From NCBI GenBank assembly GCA_003990745.1, contig RBNI01002171.1, positions 1 through 19,418 on the forward strand: a stretch of DNA of 19,418 nucleotides, written 5' to 3'. A model generated the notes under the pieces. That model was not told the origin of the DNA. It did no database searches and saw nothing but the letters and a program-made list of their open reading frames with translations. Positions 17,201-19,418 of the stretch are shown here, one piece after another. The translations under genes were made by a program, and so were the position numbers. The stretch is from Jimgerdemannia flammicorona (lineage: Eukaryota; Mucoromycota; Endogonomycetes; Endogonales; Endogonaceae). Each line of letters starts with the position of its first letter. Position 1 is the first letter of the stretch.

Positions 17201-17863
17201 ACCACTTAACCTCCAATGACTTTCACACATCAAGGCCCCAGCAGCTCGCCATCAAAATCCAGTCAATCCTTGTCCCCAGACCTCCTATTTAATGCATGTA
17301 CACCCTCCTGTCACCTCAAATCCCCCTACCAGTATCCATCAGAGCACTCAACCTTTCCACCTCCTCCCATACCTCCAGCCCTCCACTTCTACCCTCAGCC
17401 CCCCACCCTCTGTCACTCCTATCCACCAGCGCATCTCTGATCATATTGAAGTCCCCACCAAGCAAGTCTACACCCACCTCTGCGAGGACCCCACTCTTCC
17501 TAAGGCCCTTCACCCAATCTACCTGCTTAATCCTCATAGCAGGGCAGTAGCAGGAACCCACCATAGTTGGCTCCCAGCCTGCTCATATTCATTCTCCCCA
17601 AACCAGCCTATCACTCCAGTTCCTGACATCCTGGATCTCCCCTCTGCCCCTCTGAACCAGAATCCCAACCTTCTCCATCCAAACTGCCTTCCCTCCTCAT
17701 TTCTTCATCCATTCAAGCCCTTCTAAGTCATCCTCACATCTGATATCCTGCAAAAGAAAGAGATCGGCCTCCAATCCCTTTAGCCAAGAAAAATATTCCA
17801 TTGCCAGAAAGACCCCCATAGCCCATTCACATTAAAAGAAAAAATGTTGGTTGTACTATTCAT
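14282..17863 (-). pseudogene. LINE copy B ORF2: endonuclease and reverse transcriptase
   Basis: The ATG at 17863 opens MNSTTNIFSFNVNGL. The endonuclease shows DLLGGDFNMIRDALVDRSDRG and SDH (17184-17192). RT motifs follow: TSGTAPGEDGLPWDFW (about 16410-16460), LVILIFKNKGRREDW, the Asp of FLDQEKTYD, RRVPQGDPLSSLLY (about 15872-15830) and AFADDMVV, with FADD at 15747-15758. The end holds a CCHC-type motif, DCEECHN and SEHWLGEC (about 14655-14700), and then NEWLTLGWVLAVW. At least two frame changes occur: between the ATG and 17564, and between 15009 and 14800. In-frame stops abound. Such a protein nicks DNA and copies its own RNA at the nick. No RNase H domain was recognised. Confidence 0.85.
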
Positions 17864-17899
17864 AAGAAGATTATATAGTTTCAAATGAGTCCCCTACTG

Positions 17900-19409
17900 C
17901 TCCATATCCACTTCCTCCTATACCCTATCCAGGTTGCACTCTGTAATAACTTCTGCCTCCTCGGCCCTCTTAGCCTCCAATTCAGCCAGAATCTCAGCCA
18001 TCTCCCCATCTTCCTTTTCCTCAAACTCCTTGTGGTACTCCAAGTAAGCCTCTTGCCAGAGCTGCAGTCCATGCTGCTTAGTTCAACAGTGGGCAGCCCA
18101 CTCACCTGCCACAACTGCCAGAGCAGCCTCTCTCTTCTTATTAACCTCATACCCCTCCTCCTCTAAGTATACTGCCAGAATTTTTACCTTCAATGCTGCC
18201 ACCACTCTATCACCCTGCAGGATCCTTGTCTAATGCTCATCACTCATCACTCTGAGGTCTACTTCCCCCAGCTCTTCCACTGCCAAGTTGTTCATCATGT
18301 GGTACATCTAGAGCAAATTCCCCACCTCCTTCCCTCTTAAGGTCGCTGGCCTCTCTCTATCCAACATTGTAGTATCAGCCTCTACACTTACCAACTCATT
18401 CCCTCTCTCCTCTGGGACATCCACCAATTCTTCTTCTCCAGTCATCTCTACCAATCCCCCCTTCTCCACATTTGGGACTCCAAAGTACACCTGCTGAGTA
18501 ATACACATCAGCACATCCTCCACCACCCTAACTCTCACCGCTGGTCTCCTTCTGATAAGGGGAGAGAGTGAAGGTAAATCCTCTCAGGTTTCCTCCCAAA
18601 CCTCAAATGTGCCATCCTCATATAGATTCTTGCTTGGCACCTTCTTGGCCTCCTCCAGACCCCCCTCCTCATTCCCTCCACTACCAGCAGCCCAGACACT
18701 TACCTTAGCACCTCCAGTAGTTGCACTACCTCCTGCCTTCCTCTTCGCCTCTGCCCCCATTTTCTCCAACAACTCTCTCTGCCTCCTGCACCCTTGGAAC
18801 CTCTCCCACACCTCCTTATTGATGTGAACTCGCTTCCCTCTAACCATCTCAAGATGCATCGACTCCTTGAATGCCTTCAATGCCTTTGCCCTCCTCTCTA
18901 CCACCCCACTCATCTCCTCTAGTGCTTCCAACAAATCCTCCTCCTCCTCCTCACTCCCCTTCACTCTCATCACCTTGCACAAAAAAGCCCCCCACACTAT
19001 CACCAAGGGCCAGTCCCAAGCCTTCCCAGTAGCCTCCCTCTCTCCCTGCCAACCAAATCCTGATATCAACATCTCCTATCTAGAGAGAGATTCCTTCCCA
19101 CACTCTGAATCCAATATCGACCACCTCCTTATACTCTGCCATAATCTCCTTGACTCTCTTCCTCATCTCTACAGCAGTAACAGTGGGAACTCCTTTCACC
19201 AGAAGCTGCACTACTCTTGAGTCCCACCTCAGACATCTCACTATTAATATGCACACCTTGCCCACTTTCATCTCTACCTTCAGAGCCTCCTCAAATGGCC
19301 CAGCCTCCTCAAATTGAACCTCCACCCCTTCTAGGCCCTTCAGGAACTTAACCGATGCTACTCCACTCATCTGCTTCATGATCAGCCCCAGAACCATTTT
19401 TGCTGTCAC
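17900..19409 (-). pseudogene. LINE copy B ORF1 (gag-like RNA-binding protein), 5' end at window edge
   Basis: Open stretches run from 19409 to 19080 (109 aa: VEVQFEEAGPFEEALK, LVKGVPTVTAVEMRKRVK) and, after a frameshift, 19072 to 18584 (162 aa). The second has an acidic EEEEEDLLEALEE segment, a basic helical part (RRQRELLEKMGAEAKRK) and a Gly-rich end. A third piece, 18538-18308, and a tail to about 17940 match copy A. The layout of acidic segment and coiled coil suits an ORF1 RNA chaperone, but no CCHC knuckle is seen. The ATG at 19409 is next to an A-run at the window edge, so the true start may be further upstream. Confidence 0.6.
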
Positions 19410-19418
19410 TTTTTTTTT

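Larger units (their letters stand above)
14141..19418 (-). mobile_element. LINE copy B, APE-type non-LTR retrotransposon
   Basis: A LINE on the minus strand, with its 3' A-tail at 14141-14149 and its 5' end at or past the window edge. ORF1 lies at about 17940-19409 and ORF2 at 14282-17863, with endonuclease, RT and a C-terminal CCHC motif. The clade is probably Tad1-like because the host looks fungal, but I cannot rule out a relative. Much of ORF2 stays in one frame (17564 to 15009), broken mainly by stops, which points to point-mutation decay. It ends inside the 5' LTR of the chromovirus, so it inserted there later. It belongs to the same family as copy A. Confidence 0.85.

Noticed and set aside
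161..19418. One LINE split in two by the chromovirus
   Set aside because: The two LINE parts are in opposite orientation and both contain ORF1 and the endonuclease start, so they are separate copies.
1..19418. CRISPR arrays, tRNA or rRNA genes, env-like gene
   Set aside because: I saw no regularly spaced repeat array, no cloverleaf or A/B-box pair I could defend, no rRNA sequence, and no signal peptide or membrane glycoprotein ORF.

Overview
The window holds nested transposable elements, all decayed, with no convincing host gene. It is eukaryotic and most likely from a filamentous fungus. The reasons are a chromodomain Ty3/gypsy element (chromovirus), two copies of an APE-type LINE resembling fungal Tad1-like elements, low CpG content, and decay dominated by C-to-T/G-to-A changes that leave many nonsense codons in otherwise open frames. 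This resembles RIP or methyl-cytosine deamination. The fungal assignment is an inference.

Layout. (1) 1-160: short, unassigned sequence with some CpG. (2) About 161-1460: fragment of a LINE (copy A) on the + strand, holding the end of ORF1 and the first half of the ORF2 endonuclease. (3) 1461-14140: one chromovirus on the minus strand. It runs from a 5' LTR (12345-14140, cut short) through PBS, gag, CCHC knuckle, dUTPase, protease, RT, RNase H, integrase with GPY/F module, chromodomain and polypurine tract to the 3' LTR (1461-3403). (4) Two insertions break its pol gene. One is a 430-bp hairpin MITE inside RT (8288-8717, TSD about 10 bp). The other is a 2,080-bp solo LTR of the same family between RT and RNase H (5669-7748, 5-bp TSD TGAAG). 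(5) 14141-19418: a second, longer LINE (copy B) on the minus strand, whose A9 tail abuts the truncated 5' LTR. Its 5' end lies at or beyond the window edge.

Inferred order of events: LINE A, then the chromovirus inserted into it, then the solo LTR (from a later insertion), the MITE and LINE B in unresolved order.

Two things stand out. First, the chromovirus carries a recognisable dUTPase domain in frame between the nucleocapsid knuckle and the aspartic protease. Second, each of its roughly 2-kb LTRs contains, upstream of a conserved TATA box and therefore in U3, an ORF of 365 codons plus a stop on the element's coding strand. Two copies are exactly 1,098 bp long although the flanking LTR sequence carries indels. 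Both features, dUTPase next to protease and an accessory ORF in U3, recall betaretroviral organisation, apparently by convergence. The U3 ORF product matches no family I can name and is the best candidate here for something undescribed.
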